27,500 nucleotides of DNA, taken from the NCBI GenBank assembly GCA_963575745.1, contig CAUYUJ010003936.1, forward strand, positions 273,252 to 300,751. Reading direction: 5' to 3'. How positions within the stretch are numbered: position 1 is the stretch's first letter; every line of letters starts with the position of its first letter. Below, piece after piece: positions 16,066-24,949 of this stretch. Position numbers and translations under genes: made by a program. The notes beneath the pieces were generated by a model. It saw only the letters and a program-made list of their open reading frames with translations. It did no database searches and was not told the origin of the DNA. This DNA comes from Prorocentrum cordatum. Taxonomy: Eukaryota; Sar; Dinophyceae; Prorocentrales; Prorocentraceae.

Positions 16066-17639
16066 GCAGGCGCGACACCGAAGAAACCGGACTGCAACAT
16101 GCGACAGGGTCGACCAGACTACCGACATCAAATGCCAGGCACGCCCAAATGGCCCTGGACGTCAAAAGCCATACGTGGCGTCGAAATGCCACTCCTGGGG
16201 CGGCCGCCACTTCGCAGACTGGGGCAACCTCGGGTCATACCTTCAAAAATATGTCACACGGCTCAGAACGCGCCGGACAATGCGACAGCCATTGGAACGG
16301 TTCCGCTGTACTACGCCGCAGACGCGACGACCGATGCCTCGCAAGAAGAGAAGTTCCATGCGACGACCGAGGCAACGACCGATGCCAGTCGACGCTCGCC
16401 AACACCCTCCTCTCTCCACAAGTCCTGCATCATGGCGGGGGCTTCTGCTTTCCCTGAGCCCCCAGCTCCAAGGTTCCTCCCCCTCTCTCTCCCCCCCTGC
16501 CTCAGATTTATGTGTTCCGTCATGATGGGCTGGATCTCGGTTTCTCCGTGCGTGATTGTGTGGGGGCGATTCTCGGCCTGCTGCATCGTGGTGAGCATGG
16601 GGCTCCGAAAGCAGAGGGGTCGGGGATGCCAGTCGAGCGCGCCTCGGCCAGAACACACCCGCAAGCTCGCCGCGAACGGGAGAGCTGACACACACCCTAG
16701 CAGCTTCACCTTAGGGGTGCCACCCTCGCAATCTGCCAGTGAAGCCAAACGGGCGCCTCGCTCGAGACACCCCCTTAATCTGGGCGCGAACGCGCCATTG
16801 TGATAGATCAGCCGATCAAGCGCCAACCAGCCGAACAGCCGATCAGCCGATCAGGCGCCGAGCAGCCGTCTGACCGGCTGATCTGCTGGATCGGATAATG
16901 ACCCCAGGGAGCCGTCGCGATGAGAAACCGAATGCAATAGAAAGCAAATGGATTTAATTGAGTGTAGAGGGCCGGCGCCGTCCGACGCCGCGCTCGGCCA
17001 CAGTGGCAACGTCGACAGGAAGACTTCCATGTCGAAGGGGAACGTATGCCTGGTAGTCCTCTGATTTGTAAGATGGCACATCCCGTATGTGGCGGCGACG
17101 GGTCCCAAGGGGGAAGCTTTCGCAGGAGGCAGAGCTGGACATGTCTTGATGGGGGTGCTCGGGCTCGAAAATTTGCACGCAGCGCGCACTGCCCTGGCAT
17201 GCAAGTTCCGACAACGAAGGCACAGAAAATCGTGGCTGGCCGCGCAGATGGAGTACTGTACAGAAGCACTGGGCGCGGCTAGCCAGAAGCATCCTGGCAA
17301 AACTCTTCATAGAAACTAACGGCGCCAGAGGCAGACGTGTGCAAAAAAGACTAACGATTCAATTCGTCACAGTGCCTCCTGGCACGTTGAGGCTTGGTAG
17401 AGCACCAAGGGCTGTCTGTTAGGGGTTAAGGGTTCCGGTGTAGCTCCGGAGTGCCACCTCTTGAGCTCGTCACGCCCAGCCGCGCACGGCCCCCAAAAGC
17501 CATAACGTAATCGCCAAGAGCGCTCCCAGAGGCTTCCAACGCGTCAAGGACAAAGCCAGAGGGCCCTTCAGGAACGCCAAAATCATCCAACACGCATCTC
17601 AGAGCCAGTAGTTGTTGTAAGTACTTTCGTTCTGCGTGT
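16066..17639. other. No convincing gene
   Basis: Both strands carry medium-length open frames, but none has a recognisable motif and several overlap one another. A minus frame at about 17170-16954 (ending RRRPSTLN) is the most protein-like but is ambiguous with two other frames over the same bases. A short cluster of GCCGATCA repeats, some inverted, is at 16805-16890. Confidence 0.4.
16805..16890. repeat. GCCGATCA repeat cluster
   Basis: CAGCCGATCA occurs several times and is followed by partial inverted copies (GACCGGCTGATCTG). The cluster could fold as a hairpin. Confidence 0.6.
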
Positions 17640-17890
17640 CCAATAGCTCTCGGCTCAAGATGGTCCCAAGAGGGCCGCGGATGAGTCAAAGAGAGGCCCC
17701 GAGAGCCCAAGGAGGGCCTCCAGCAGCCCATGCGGCCCAGGACGGCTCCAGAATTGCCCCAAGAGGCTCTGGCGGGGACCCAGGAAAGTGCAAATGACCC
17801 CGAGAGACTCCCTCGACACCTGAGAGGAGACCAAGACAGCACCAAGACTGCCCAACAGAGCCCCAAGAAGACCCAAAAGGGTTCTTGAAG
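17640..17890 (-). repeat. Degenerate TTGGGGCC minisatellite, inverted relative to 2861-3262
   Basis: Read on the minus strand, variants of TCTTGGGGC, GGTCTTGG and GGGCCGTC recur with loose 25-30 base spacing, like the block at 2861-3262. The Leu/Gly/Ser-rich minus frames across it (GLLGALLGSLGAVL and so on) come from the repeat. Confidence 0.55.
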
Positions 17891-18501
17891 CGGCAGGCAG
17901 CCCCCCCCCTCAAGGAAGACCTTCAAGGAACAGGGACGAGATGTGGCACATGTTGCGGCCTTCTTGGCGATACTGAAAACGTCGCCACTCTGAGTGCTGC
18001 GCTTGCACGGTGCCAGGACTTGCTGCAAGCAACTGGCTAGACCAGGAAAAGAGAAACAGCATACACATATTTGTCGGCGCTCCCTGCGGACTTCTTGGAT
18101 CGGCGCTGAACATCTCTAGCGCGCGGAGAAATCCAAGGGCAGCGCCAGAGGCGCCGCTACGGAGGCGCCGCTACAGAGGCACAGCGCCGGTCCAAGCAAT
18201 CCGCGCGGAACCCCAGCATCCTATGTTTATGCAACCGTTCTTCTTCTAGGAGGCCTCGAGGTCGTCACCAACACCAATATCAGCAGTATGCCTCCACCGA
18301 GGGACGATGATCCCGATCTCTGTGATGGTGGTAAGATTCGGGCTTCCTAGGTGACCCAACGATTACCACCGACATCAAAATCTAGGATCATCCGCCCCTG
18401 CTGCACAAACACACACACACACTATTTTTGGTGGTGGTGCCCATTCCTAAGCCTCCAATCTTCACTGCGCGAACGGGTTTGGAGGTGTGGTGGAACAGTG
18501 C
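17891..18501. other. No gene seen; downstream region of the aldolase
   Basis: It contains a tandem GAGGCGCCGCTAC pair (about 18147-18175) and a short CA repeat (18408-18421). The bases next to 18502 probably include the 3' untranslated region of the minus-strand aldolase. No polyadenylation signal was recognised. Confidence 0.5.
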
Positions 18502-19362
18502 TCAGCGAGGGATGTACGGCCCGCCCTTGATGTCCTCCACCAGCTTCTCCTGATAGGTCACCGCCGCCAGCACGTCGTGCCCCACGTGCAGAATCTGGCA
18601 GCCCTTCGCCGCCATCTTCTTGGCCATGGCAGGGTAGCGCGTGCTGAAGAAAACGTACTTCCCGTGCCTCTTGGCCGCGTCTATGACCTTGTCTGCAGCG
18701 GCAAGCGTCTCTGGCGCCTCGTTCTGGTAGGGCACCCCGAGGGCAGCAGACATGTCGTTGGCGCCGAGGATAACGCAGTCGAGCCCAGGCACGCTGCAGA
18801 TCTCCTCGATGTTCGAGATCGCCTCAACGGTCTCGATCATCACGCAGACGAAGATGTTCTTGTCAGCCTCCTCCAGGTACTTCGTCAGCGGGATCCTGCC
18901 GTAGTTCATCGGAGTGGTAGGCCCGAAGCCCCGGCTGTGACGATTCGGATCTTCCACAGTGCTCGGTTGCGCCTTGTCATAGGGGGGTGCCCGCTGGCCG
19001 CCAGTTGGGTATCGGCAGTCGGCAACAATGCTCCGCACGTCCGCCGCCGTTCTGACCTGCGGCACGGCGATGCCGTCGGCGTTCATATCCAGCGCATGCT
19101 TGATAAACGCGCCCCAAAACAGCCCCACGCCGTCCACTCGATTCGGGCCTGGTACCCGCACGATGGCAGGGCAGCCCTTGCCGTGCGCGACCATCATGTG
19201 CCATTTCAGCATCTCTGGGCTGAGGGGAATGTGCTCGGTGTCGTACCAAATAAAATCCGAGCAGTCCGCAAGAGCGTCTGTAGACGTGGGATCCGACAGC
19301 TGCACCCCGATGCCCACCAACGTCTCCCCATTTGCGAGCTTGGAGCGGAACCGCTTGATTGC
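18502..19362 (-). CDS. HpcH/HpaI-family aldolase, main exon
   Basis: The frame gives nearly the whole domain of a class II, metal-dependent HpcH/HpaI aldolase, the family of 4-hydroxy-2-oxo-heptanedioate and 5-keto-4-deoxy-glucarate aldolases that split hydroxy-oxoacids into pyruvate and an aldehyde. Landmarks counted from the exon start: NGETLVGIGVQLSDP (11-25), WYDTEH with His44, AIVRVPGP with Arg69, ADGIAVPQVRTAADV with Gln102, VMIET with Glu177, and GANDMSAALG with Asp203. Glu177 and Asp203 match the metal ligands, His44 and Arg69 the catalytic pair. It ends GGPYIPR with TGA at 18504-18502. The start is placed at CTACAG (acceptor ending at 19363); TTACAG 15 bases earlier also stays in frame. 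Initiator exon not included. About 20 residues at 124-143 look inserted (see the 60-nt element within). Substrate not determinable. Confidence 0.9.
   Translation of the reverse strand, partial: AIKRFRSKLANGETLVGIGVQLSDPTSTDALADCSDFIWYDTEHIPLSPEMLKWHMMVAHGKGCPAIVRVPGPNRVDGVGLFWGAFIKHALDMNADGIAVPQVRTAADVRSIVADCRYPTGGQRAPPYDKAQPSTVEDPNRHSRGFGPTTPMNYGRIPLTKYLEEADKNIFVCVMIETVEAISNIEEICSVPGLDCVILGANDMSAALGVPYQNEAPETLAAADKVIDAAKRHGKYVFFSTRYPAMAKKMAAKGCQILHVGHDVLAAVTYQEKLVEDIKGGPYIPR
18935..18994 (-). other. Probable in-frame 60-nt GC-AG intron in the aldolase
   Basis: Between RYPTGG and RGFGPTTPMNYG the open frame contains about 20 residues (QRAPPYDKAQPSTVEDPNRHS region) where family members usually go straight from YPP.G.R to GFGP. 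The DNA starts GCGGGC after CA and ends CGTCACAG, so a 60-nt GC-AG intron fits exactly, keeps the frame, and gives RYPTGGHRGFGPTTP. A genuine loop insertion in the protein is the alternative. Confidence 0.55.
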
Positions 19363-20560
19363 CTGTAGACGGGGTCTCTGTAACCCATGAAAAAACTGTC
19401 CCGATACCTCCTTTTGGGGCAAATCCCCCATCGATGTTTCTACGTGATGCTCTCTGCCGGGTCGATTGGCGCGCCCCCCCCCCTCAGGGAAGGAACACAA
19501 AAACAGTCGCACGCCGTGATTTGTCATGTCGCCCGAGGTCAAGGACGCTGAGAAAAGCATGTGCGCTGTTACGATGTCACAAGGGAACATATGTCTCGCG
19601 GCCAGAAGCGGACGGAGGGATCACTTCTGGCTATCCCCGCAGCCTCCCGGAGGTCCTGGACCCCAGGGCTTCTCCCAGAACAAGTGACTGCTTCATCCCG
19701 AGCTGCCTCTTGACTCTGTGGCTGGCGGCGTGTGCGCGGCCCAGGGGGTGGCCGGGGACGTATGCAAACAAGAAGAGGCGCCATGAAATGTGTGGAAGTG
19801 TCGTGGCCTCCGCCATAATATCCCCCCCCCCTGGTCATCACCCCCTTCGCGGCCGCCCCCGATTGACTGCCCCGGGGCCCGTGAATGACCCCAGGGGGAC
19901 CCGAAGACTAGAAAAGACTTCGGATCCCTTCTCGTTCCTGCTGGCTGGGGGCCCCCGCGCGAGCGCGCCGAAATCAGAGCCCTCTGTTCGCACACGCGCC
20001 CAGCTGCAACGCACTGCCTCCGGCCAGACCGGCGGCCCCCCCCCCCCGGCCGTGCCGCCGACGCCACGAGCAGCCCCCGCAGAAGTTTCTCAACCCGGGA
20101 AGCCCCAGGGACCCACAGAAGCTCTGCGGCACCTTGTGACCTCCACAGATCGACCAGGACTGTGCTCCAATATTATTTCTTATATTTACACTTCCTTATG
20201 GAAGGAGGACGACGAGGAGGGGGAGGCGAAGGAGGAGGAGGAGGGGGAGGAAGAGGAGGAGGAGGAGGAGGAGGAGGAGGAGGAGGAGGAGGGGGAGGCT
20301 CTGACAAACCAGAACGCTGACGCGCCCGAGACACAGCTGCGGTCGCGGGTCGGAGCATTCTCCGTCGGTCGCTCTCTCAGGCCGGCCCTGGCAGAACAGC
20401 CGCCGACCCTGTCGGCGTGTGTGTGGGTGGTTGTCCGTCCGAGTCGTCGTCCCCGCGTCATCCGTTGGTCGTCGCCCCTGTCGTCCCCTGTCCCTGCGGC
20501 CCCCGTCTCCCCGCGCCCTCCGTCCGGGGGCGCCCTCCGCCGCTCCCCCCCCCCCCGCTG
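19363..20560. other. Presumed intron or intergenic region upstream of the aldolase exon
   Basis: On the minus strand, a pyrimidine-rich CAGTTTTTTCATGGGTTACAG leads into the aldolase exon. The rest has homopolymer C/G runs (19478-19493, 19826-19834, 20039-20048) and a GGA microsatellite. The long frames on both strands have no recognisable domain. Confidence 0.5.
20196..20300 (+). repeat. (GGA)n microsatellite
   Basis: About 100 bases of GGA/GAG triplets with few interruptions. Confidence 0.95.
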
Positions 20561-20564
20561 CCCC

Positions 20565-20814
20565 GAAACCGAAACGGGAACGGCGGCGCGGGGCCCACGG
20601 CGGGGGCCTCGAACTGCTGGCGGCTGCCGCGGTGCACGCGCGGCGGCTCCTCGCAGCCCAGCGGGGCGCCGCCGAGGGCCCCCGCGGCGCCCCGGCGGGC
20701 CGCCCACGCGCTCGGCGGCTCCCCGGGCCGCGCCGCCTCGCGCCGGGGCCGGGCCGCCACGGCCGCGCCGGCCGCGCCGGCGAGGGCCCTGGCTGCCAGC
20801 CGCCGCGTCGCCAT
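20565..20814 (-). CDS. Possible first exon with mitochondrial-type presequence
   Basis: On the minus strand an ATG at 20814-20812 opens MATRRLAARALAGAAGAAVA, then ARPRREAARPGEPPS and, farther on, GCEEPPRVHRGSRQQFEAP. The first 45 residues have Arg and Ala and no acidic residue until about residue 26, as in mitochondrial presequences. The third codon position is almost wholly G or C. The frame becomes poly-Gly after about 20565, so a donor must lie before that (a GTGGGC at about 20608 is one choice). It lies upstream of and on the same strand as the aldolase exon, which lacks an initiator, so it could be that gene's first exon. This link is inference only; the local GC richness alone could make the frame. 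Confidence 0.3.
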
Positions 20815-21364
20815 CGCCGAGGCCCCCTGCGGCGGCGGCGCGGACCCCGCGCGATGCCCACCTATAGCCCTGGGCGGTCTTCTCGGCGATCTGCTCGCGA
20901 CGGCGGCCTCGCGGGCGGTCCTCGGGCGATCTTCGGGGGTCTCTCTTCGGCGGTTTTGTTCCGTGCTGCGGTCTTCCGGCGCTCGTTTCTGTCGGCCCTC
21001 GGCGGTGTTCGTCGGTTTCTGCGGCGGTCTCCGGCTCGGAAGCGGGACGTCTGCGGTGGACCAAGGGGGGTCCGTGGTCGAACACCTCACAGATCGTCCG
21101 CGGGCCGACGGGCTGCCTGTGGCGCGGCCGCGGGCGCGTCTTTTTTTTCAAAGCTCGAGCCACGGCGGCGAGGGAGGGTCCAATCGCTGCCCGTCCTGCT
21201 CATCCTCCTGCGCAAAACGCCGTCAGCGACCGCCGCGGCGTGTAGGTACACCGATGTCCGGGGCTAGCCGAGCAGAGATGCCCTCCATCGCTCATGTCGC
21301 GGGACCGGTCCTCTTCCTCGTCGCCCGCTCGCTCCCCCACTTCCGCGTGATTATCCTCGTTCGC
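20815..21364. repeat. Degenerate CTTCGGCGGTCTT repeats, then unremarkable sequence
   Basis: From about 20870 to 21050 the plus strand repeats variants of CGGCGGTCTTC, TCGGGCGATCTTCGG and similar with loose spacing. It may be the 5' region of the minus-strand exon at 20565-20814. No promoter motif was recognised. Confidence 0.5.
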
Positions 21365-21460
21365 TTCCTCTTCCTCCTCCTCCTCCTCCTGCTCTTCCTC
21401 CTCTTCCTCCTCCTGCTCCTCCTCCTCCTCCGCCTCCTCCTCCTCTTCCTCCTTCCAATA
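21365..21460 (+). repeat. (CTC)n microsatellite
   Basis: CTC and TTC triplets with G interruptions. The poly-Leu and poly-Glu frames are artefacts. Confidence 0.9.
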
Positions 21461-21597
21461 CCCCCGTTGCTCGTCATCCTTCCTCTGCGGTTCATCATCT
21501 TCCACTTCCATGTCGCCATGTTCCGCCCGCTCTTTCTCCTCACCCTCTCCTCCCCTCCGCCTTCCTCTCTTTATTTCCATGTTTCCCTATCACGCTC

Positions 21598-21664
21598 TCT
21601 CGCCCTCTCCTTTTCTCTCTCACTCTCTCTCTCTCTTTCTGTGTATGTTTTGTGTCACCCCTTT

Positions 21665-21711
<47 letters not shown>

Positions 21712-21712
21712 C
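21598..21712 (+). repeat. (CT)n then (TA)n dinucleotide repeats
   Basis: CT dinucleotides with two short breaks, then about ten TA dinucleotides (21690-21711). Confidence 0.95.
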
Positions 21713-21785
21713 ACTCTTACTCCGGTTTTTTTCCCAACCATCCTCTGGTGTTGGGTCCTCGTTTGAACGAGACAGCGCCCCGCGT

Positions 21786-21866
21786 CCCTCCTGCCTCCTC
21801 CTCCTCCTCCTCCTCCTCCTCCTCCTCCTCCCTCTCCTCCCTCCTCCCCTCCTCCTTCCTTCCTGC
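21786..21866 (+). repeat. (CTC)n microsatellite
   Basis: Nearly perfect CTC triplets followed by CCT variants. Confidence 0.95.
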
Positions 21867-21889
21867 ATTTCACCCGCCAAGCACAGCGT

Positions 21890-22157
21890 TTCGTGACCCC
21901 ATAGGGAGCTCCACCGAAGGCCCCAGTGGCAGGGTTCGCATGGCGCCCCATCCCTCACACTGTTCGTGGCCCCATAGGGAGCTCCACCAAAGGCCCCAGT
22001 GGCAGGGTTCGCATGGCGGCTCCGCCCCATTTTGGCGCACCACTGACACGATTCGTGGCAGCATAGGGAGCTCCACCGAAGGCCCCAGTGGCAGGGTTCG
22101 CATGGCGGCCCCGCCCCATTTTGGCGCACTCCTCACACGGTTCGTGGCCCCATTGGG
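21890..22157 (+). repeat. 89-bp minisatellite, three units plus a partial
   Basis: Units start TTCGTGGCCCCATAGGGAGC at 21890, 21963, 22052 and 22141 (spacing 73, 89, 89). The first unit lacks about 16 bases; the last breaks off after CCCATTGGG. Each full unit contains CTCCACCGAAGGCCCCAGTG, CAGGGTTCGCATGGCGG and CCCATTTTGGCGCAC. As 89 is not divisible by 3, the frames rotate and no repeat protein is implied. Confidence 0.9.
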
Positions 22158-22217
22158 AATTACCCTTGCTTCGTCTCACCTGCCCTGCGGTCTTCACACT
22201 TGCGTATGTCGCCAGGA

Positions 22218-22382
22218 TAATTCTCTCTCTCTCTCTCTCGCCCCTTTTCTTTATCTAGTTGATTGTCCCCCTTTCTCTCTTTGTGTCTTTCTCTCTCTCT
22301 CTCTCTCTTTCTCTCGCTCTCTCTCTCTCTCTCTTTCTTTCTCTATCTATCTCTCTCTCTCTCTCTCTCTCCCTTTCTCTAC
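22218..22382 (+). repeat. (CT)n dinucleotide repeats
   Basis: Two CT blocks separated by about 30 bases, ending in a short CACACACACGCACGCACAC stretch. Confidence 0.9.
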
Positions 22383-22461
22383 ACACACACGCACGCACAC
22401 CCTCCTCCTCCTCCTCCACCTCTTCTCCACCGTCCTGCAAATCCTCGGTCAGGATACGCAC

Positions 22462-22905
22462 GTGAACGATCACGAATGTCTCAGACCGATCGGATACCTC
22501 TTCCATTTGAAATGCGACGCCGGCTGTGCCTTGAATCTGGGCTGGCTCGGGCAGCCGTTTGACAATTACCGATGCGCTATTGGCTAGTCCCGCGACTCTG
22601 GCCATATGTTTGGAGATCTTGCGATGATCGACTGCCCGTGCGTCCTCGTCGCCGTCCCGCGCCATGCAGAGCTGGTTAACCTGCTCCTCGAGCAGCTGGC
22701 GCACTTCCGTGGATTGGTTGAGTTTGCCACAAACATCGCCGATCTCCTCGTTGGCCCTGGTGGCCCCGATGCGAGCGCGGAGCGCCTCCTGTAACGCTGC
22801 GCCGCGATCCACCACCATCTGTTGTAACTCGGCACGATGCGCGCTGCGGCTCGTCTCGGCCTGCTCGACGCAGCGGCGGGCGCAACCCTCGATCGCGTCG
22901 AACGC
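22462..22905 (-). CDS. Helical, coiled-coil-like internal exon, unknown protein
   Basis: The minus strand has an acceptor-like GGGCTAG (ending at 22906), 148 open codons, and a consensus-like donor CAC|GTGCGT (intron from 22461). The peptide begins AFDAIEGCARRCVEQAETSR and continues HRAELQQMVVDRGAALQEAL, then GKLNQSTEVRQLLEEQVNQL, and ends SETFVIVH. It is rich in Glu, Gln, Ala, Leu and Arg, with long stretches that should be helical and could form a coiled coil; the last 40 residues are mixed. I do not recognise the family. It probably belongs to a minus-strand gene whose other exons lie upstream (higher coordinates) and across the CT repeats, but no partner could be proven. Confidence 0.45.
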
Positions 22906-23331
22906 CTAGCCCATGTGAGGCATGATGGACCTCTGCTTGGCCTGGGGCTCCAGGTGGCAACCCCTGGCGACGTCATCTCCCGAGGGAGGCCCAACGGCGG
23001 CATGCGGGATCCTGGCCCGCCAGAAACGCCGCGCGCTCGGGGGCGGGGCGGCCGCCAGACGCAATTCAACAGCGGCGGCTGGCGGCTGGCAGGTTGGCAG
23101 GCGGCCGCCAGACGGCAATTCAACAGGGATCTGGGGGGGGGCAGTAGTAGGAACTCCTTGATCTCAAACGGCCGCGGACATTCAACGCTCGGTGGCTAGT
23201 GATGACCGATGCCAACCTTCAAGCGCGAGCGACCTGTGCTACGAACGTGTTTCCTGCGTATTTCGCTGCCGACAACAACGTGTCTGCCAGATTCTCACAA
23301 TGAAAAATCGCGACTGCCCCTATGTCTCCTG
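22906..23331. repeat. Presumed intron with a short direct repeat
   Basis: GGCGGCCGCCAGACG(G)CAATTCAACAG occurs at about 23046 and again at about 23099, with GGCGGCTGGCGGCTGGCAGG between. Nothing else was recognised. Confidence 0.5.
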
Positions 23332-23526
23332 TCAGCACTTCCCCTTGCAACCGCAATGGCTGACTTCTATATGCCAAATCTCCGGGCCGCGCTGCAACGA
23401 AGATCGCGGGCCCCGGGCGCCCCACATTATCATTTCGGGAAACTCGTGGAGCAGGCGCTCTACGGCATCGGCCGATGTTGCGCGAATCATGGTTTGATCC
23501 ACCTCCTCGGGCACCAAAAACAGCGC
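23332..23526 (-). CDS. Possible exon, unknown protein
   Basis: After an acceptor-like GGCGCCAG the minus frame reads ALFLVPEEVDQTMIRATSAD, then AVERLLHEFPEMIMWGARGP, and later GPEIWHIEVSHCGCKGKC before TGA at 23332-23334. The residue mix is that of a folded protein, and the strand is the same as the coiled-coil-like exon at 22462-22905. The plus strand over the same bases is also open (MADFYMPNLRAALQRRSRAP and so on), so the coding strand is uncertain. Confidence 0.3.
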   Translation of the reverse strand, partial: ALFLVPEEVDQTMIRATSADAVERLLHEFPEMIMWGARGPRSSLQRGPEIWHIEVSHCGCKGKC

Positions 23527-24635
23527 CTGGCGCCGTCCAATGCCATGGCCACCGGGCCAGGAAGACGCGGCGCAGCGAGGGCCTCAGTCGACGCCAAGAA
23601 GGCGGCCCGCACGTTGCGAGAGCCCTGGCGAGGAGGCCAGCCACCAGGCAAGTGGGGAAAAAACGAGCCACCGACCGCCGCCGAGACGCACGCGGCAAGA
23701 TATTGCTTCACAACAAGCACGAAAACACGCCGATCTCGGCGAGTCTCGGCAGGGGGCGAAACCGCGCTGGGCGAGCGCGGACAGACGGGAATTCCAAAAT
23801 AGCACGGACGCCTCCCGCCCTTGCAACGCCCCGCGGCTTCGGCGCGGGAAAATCGCCCGCGGCGTTCGGTAATTTTTCCGCATGCGTTCGCGCGGGCACC
23901 GCTGCGCGACCAGCGACCGCAATCGCGCCAAATTTTTTCTTGCCAGCGCTAGAGTTCATTATTTTCCAACATTGACAAACCTGTTCTATGCAGTTTTCAA
24001 CATTTTCTCAGCGGCCAAACTGCTCTGAAAATTTCAGCTTCAGAGTTGCCCGACATTGTCCAAAACAGTTTTCAATATTTGTCCGCGGCAGCTTTCTGAA
24101 ACAAACTCTGTTATTCCATTTTGTTCGAAGGGCAGCTCGTCGAAAGCTCCACGTCGAATTTTTCCCTGACGCGATCCGCCTGTCCCGTGGACTCGTTTCG
24201 CCCGCAGCCGCGCGACCGCGACTTCTTCCTCTTGAGTGGCGCATCTTCACTAGAAAGCCCGCGACCTCCTCCCTCGGGCGACTACGGGACGATTCCGGAG
24301 CTGCGGCGCCGCGGAATCCCGACGCGGCGCCGTCGCGGCCTGGCAAGCGCCGCAGTCGCGAAACACGCGGCGACGCAACGGGCCCCGGCTGCCCAGCCAA
24401 CGGCGCGCGCGGCAATCGACGAGACTCGAAGCGCCAGCAAGGAAACGCGCATCCTGTGAGAGATCTCCTGGGAGCGCCCTCCGCATGAGAGGGGCCGCCA
24501 TGAGGGGGCGTGCCCCGGCGTGCCGCGCAGCGATTGCCGGATATCACCTGGCCCTTGACGTGCTTGGTCTCTTCCGTGCGACTACTGATCCTTCTGCTGC
24601 GGTCGTTGCTGATGCCTGTTTCTCTGTGGAAGCAC
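23527..24635. other. No convincing gene; includes an A/T-richer island
   Basis: GC-rich sequence without recognisable motifs, except for 23930-24125, which is markedly richer in A and T and carries loosely repeated strings (CAGTTTTCAACATTTTCT and CAGTTTTCAATATTTGTC). The long minus frame across the region has no domain I recognise. Confidence 0.5.
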
Positions 24636-24729
24636 CTGGCGGGAGTGCCGATCCTCCTGCTTACATCCATGGCACATGCTACGCGCGGCCTGGCTGTCAC
24701 AGTCGTAGCAGCACGACATACAGCTTCGC
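24636..24729 (-). CDS. Possible short Cys-rich (zinc-finger-like) exon
   Basis: Minus strand: acceptor CACTCCTAG (ending at 24730), then 31 codons with one leading base, then donor CAG|GTGCTT. The peptide has CMSCCYDC, eleven residues later CHGC, then KQEDRHSR. Two CxxC pairs at this distance are typical of a zinc-binding module. No family is recognised. It could connect to neighbouring minus-strand exons at 24751-24896 and 23332-23526, but frames and junctions are unproven. Confidence 0.3.
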
Positions 24730-24750
24730 CTAGGAGTGACACGCGGTCCA

Positions 24751-24896
24751 TTAAGAACGTCTCTGGCACATCTTCGAGCCAGCGCAGACGCGGCCGTCTG
24801 GGGTCACCACCATGCGGAGGGGACTTCTGCCTGAGGGGATGTGCTGGGATGGCGAGTCTTGGCGGAGTCGGGTGAAGTTCCAGTCCGCCATGCCCG
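24751..24896 (-). CDS. Possible exon, unknown protein
   Basis: After CACACTCAG on the minus strand, the frame reads GMADWNFTRLRQDSPSQHIP, then SGRSPLRMVVTPDGRVCAGS and KMCQRRS with TAA at 24751-24753. Residue mix and third-position G/C look coding. If it is an internal exon it could leave at ATG|GTGGTG and join the Cys-rich exon 20 bases beyond its stop. I do not recognise the product. Confidence 0.3.
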
Positions 24897-24949
24897 CTGA
24901 GTGTGGATGACTGACTGGCGTCAACGGGCAGCTCAGGGAACGCACTTTA

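Noticed and set aside
12613-16100. Many long frames of Met, Asp, His, Ile or Ser repeats
   Set aside because: They come from ATC/CAT triplet repeats that are open on both strands in most frames; no unique domain is present.
16954-17310. Minus-strand 118-codon frame ending RRRPSTLN
   Set aside because: Two other frames over the same bases look equally plausible and no homologous motif was recognised; not called as a gene.
18487-19368. 293-codon plus-strand frame opposite the aldolase
   Set aside because: It is the antisense shadow of the clearly conserved minus-strand aldolase.
21620-22197. Minus-strand frames with repeated RTLPLGPSVELPM-like segments
   Set aside because: They arise from the 89-bp minisatellite. 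The period is not a multiple of three, and the repeats appear in several frames in rotation.
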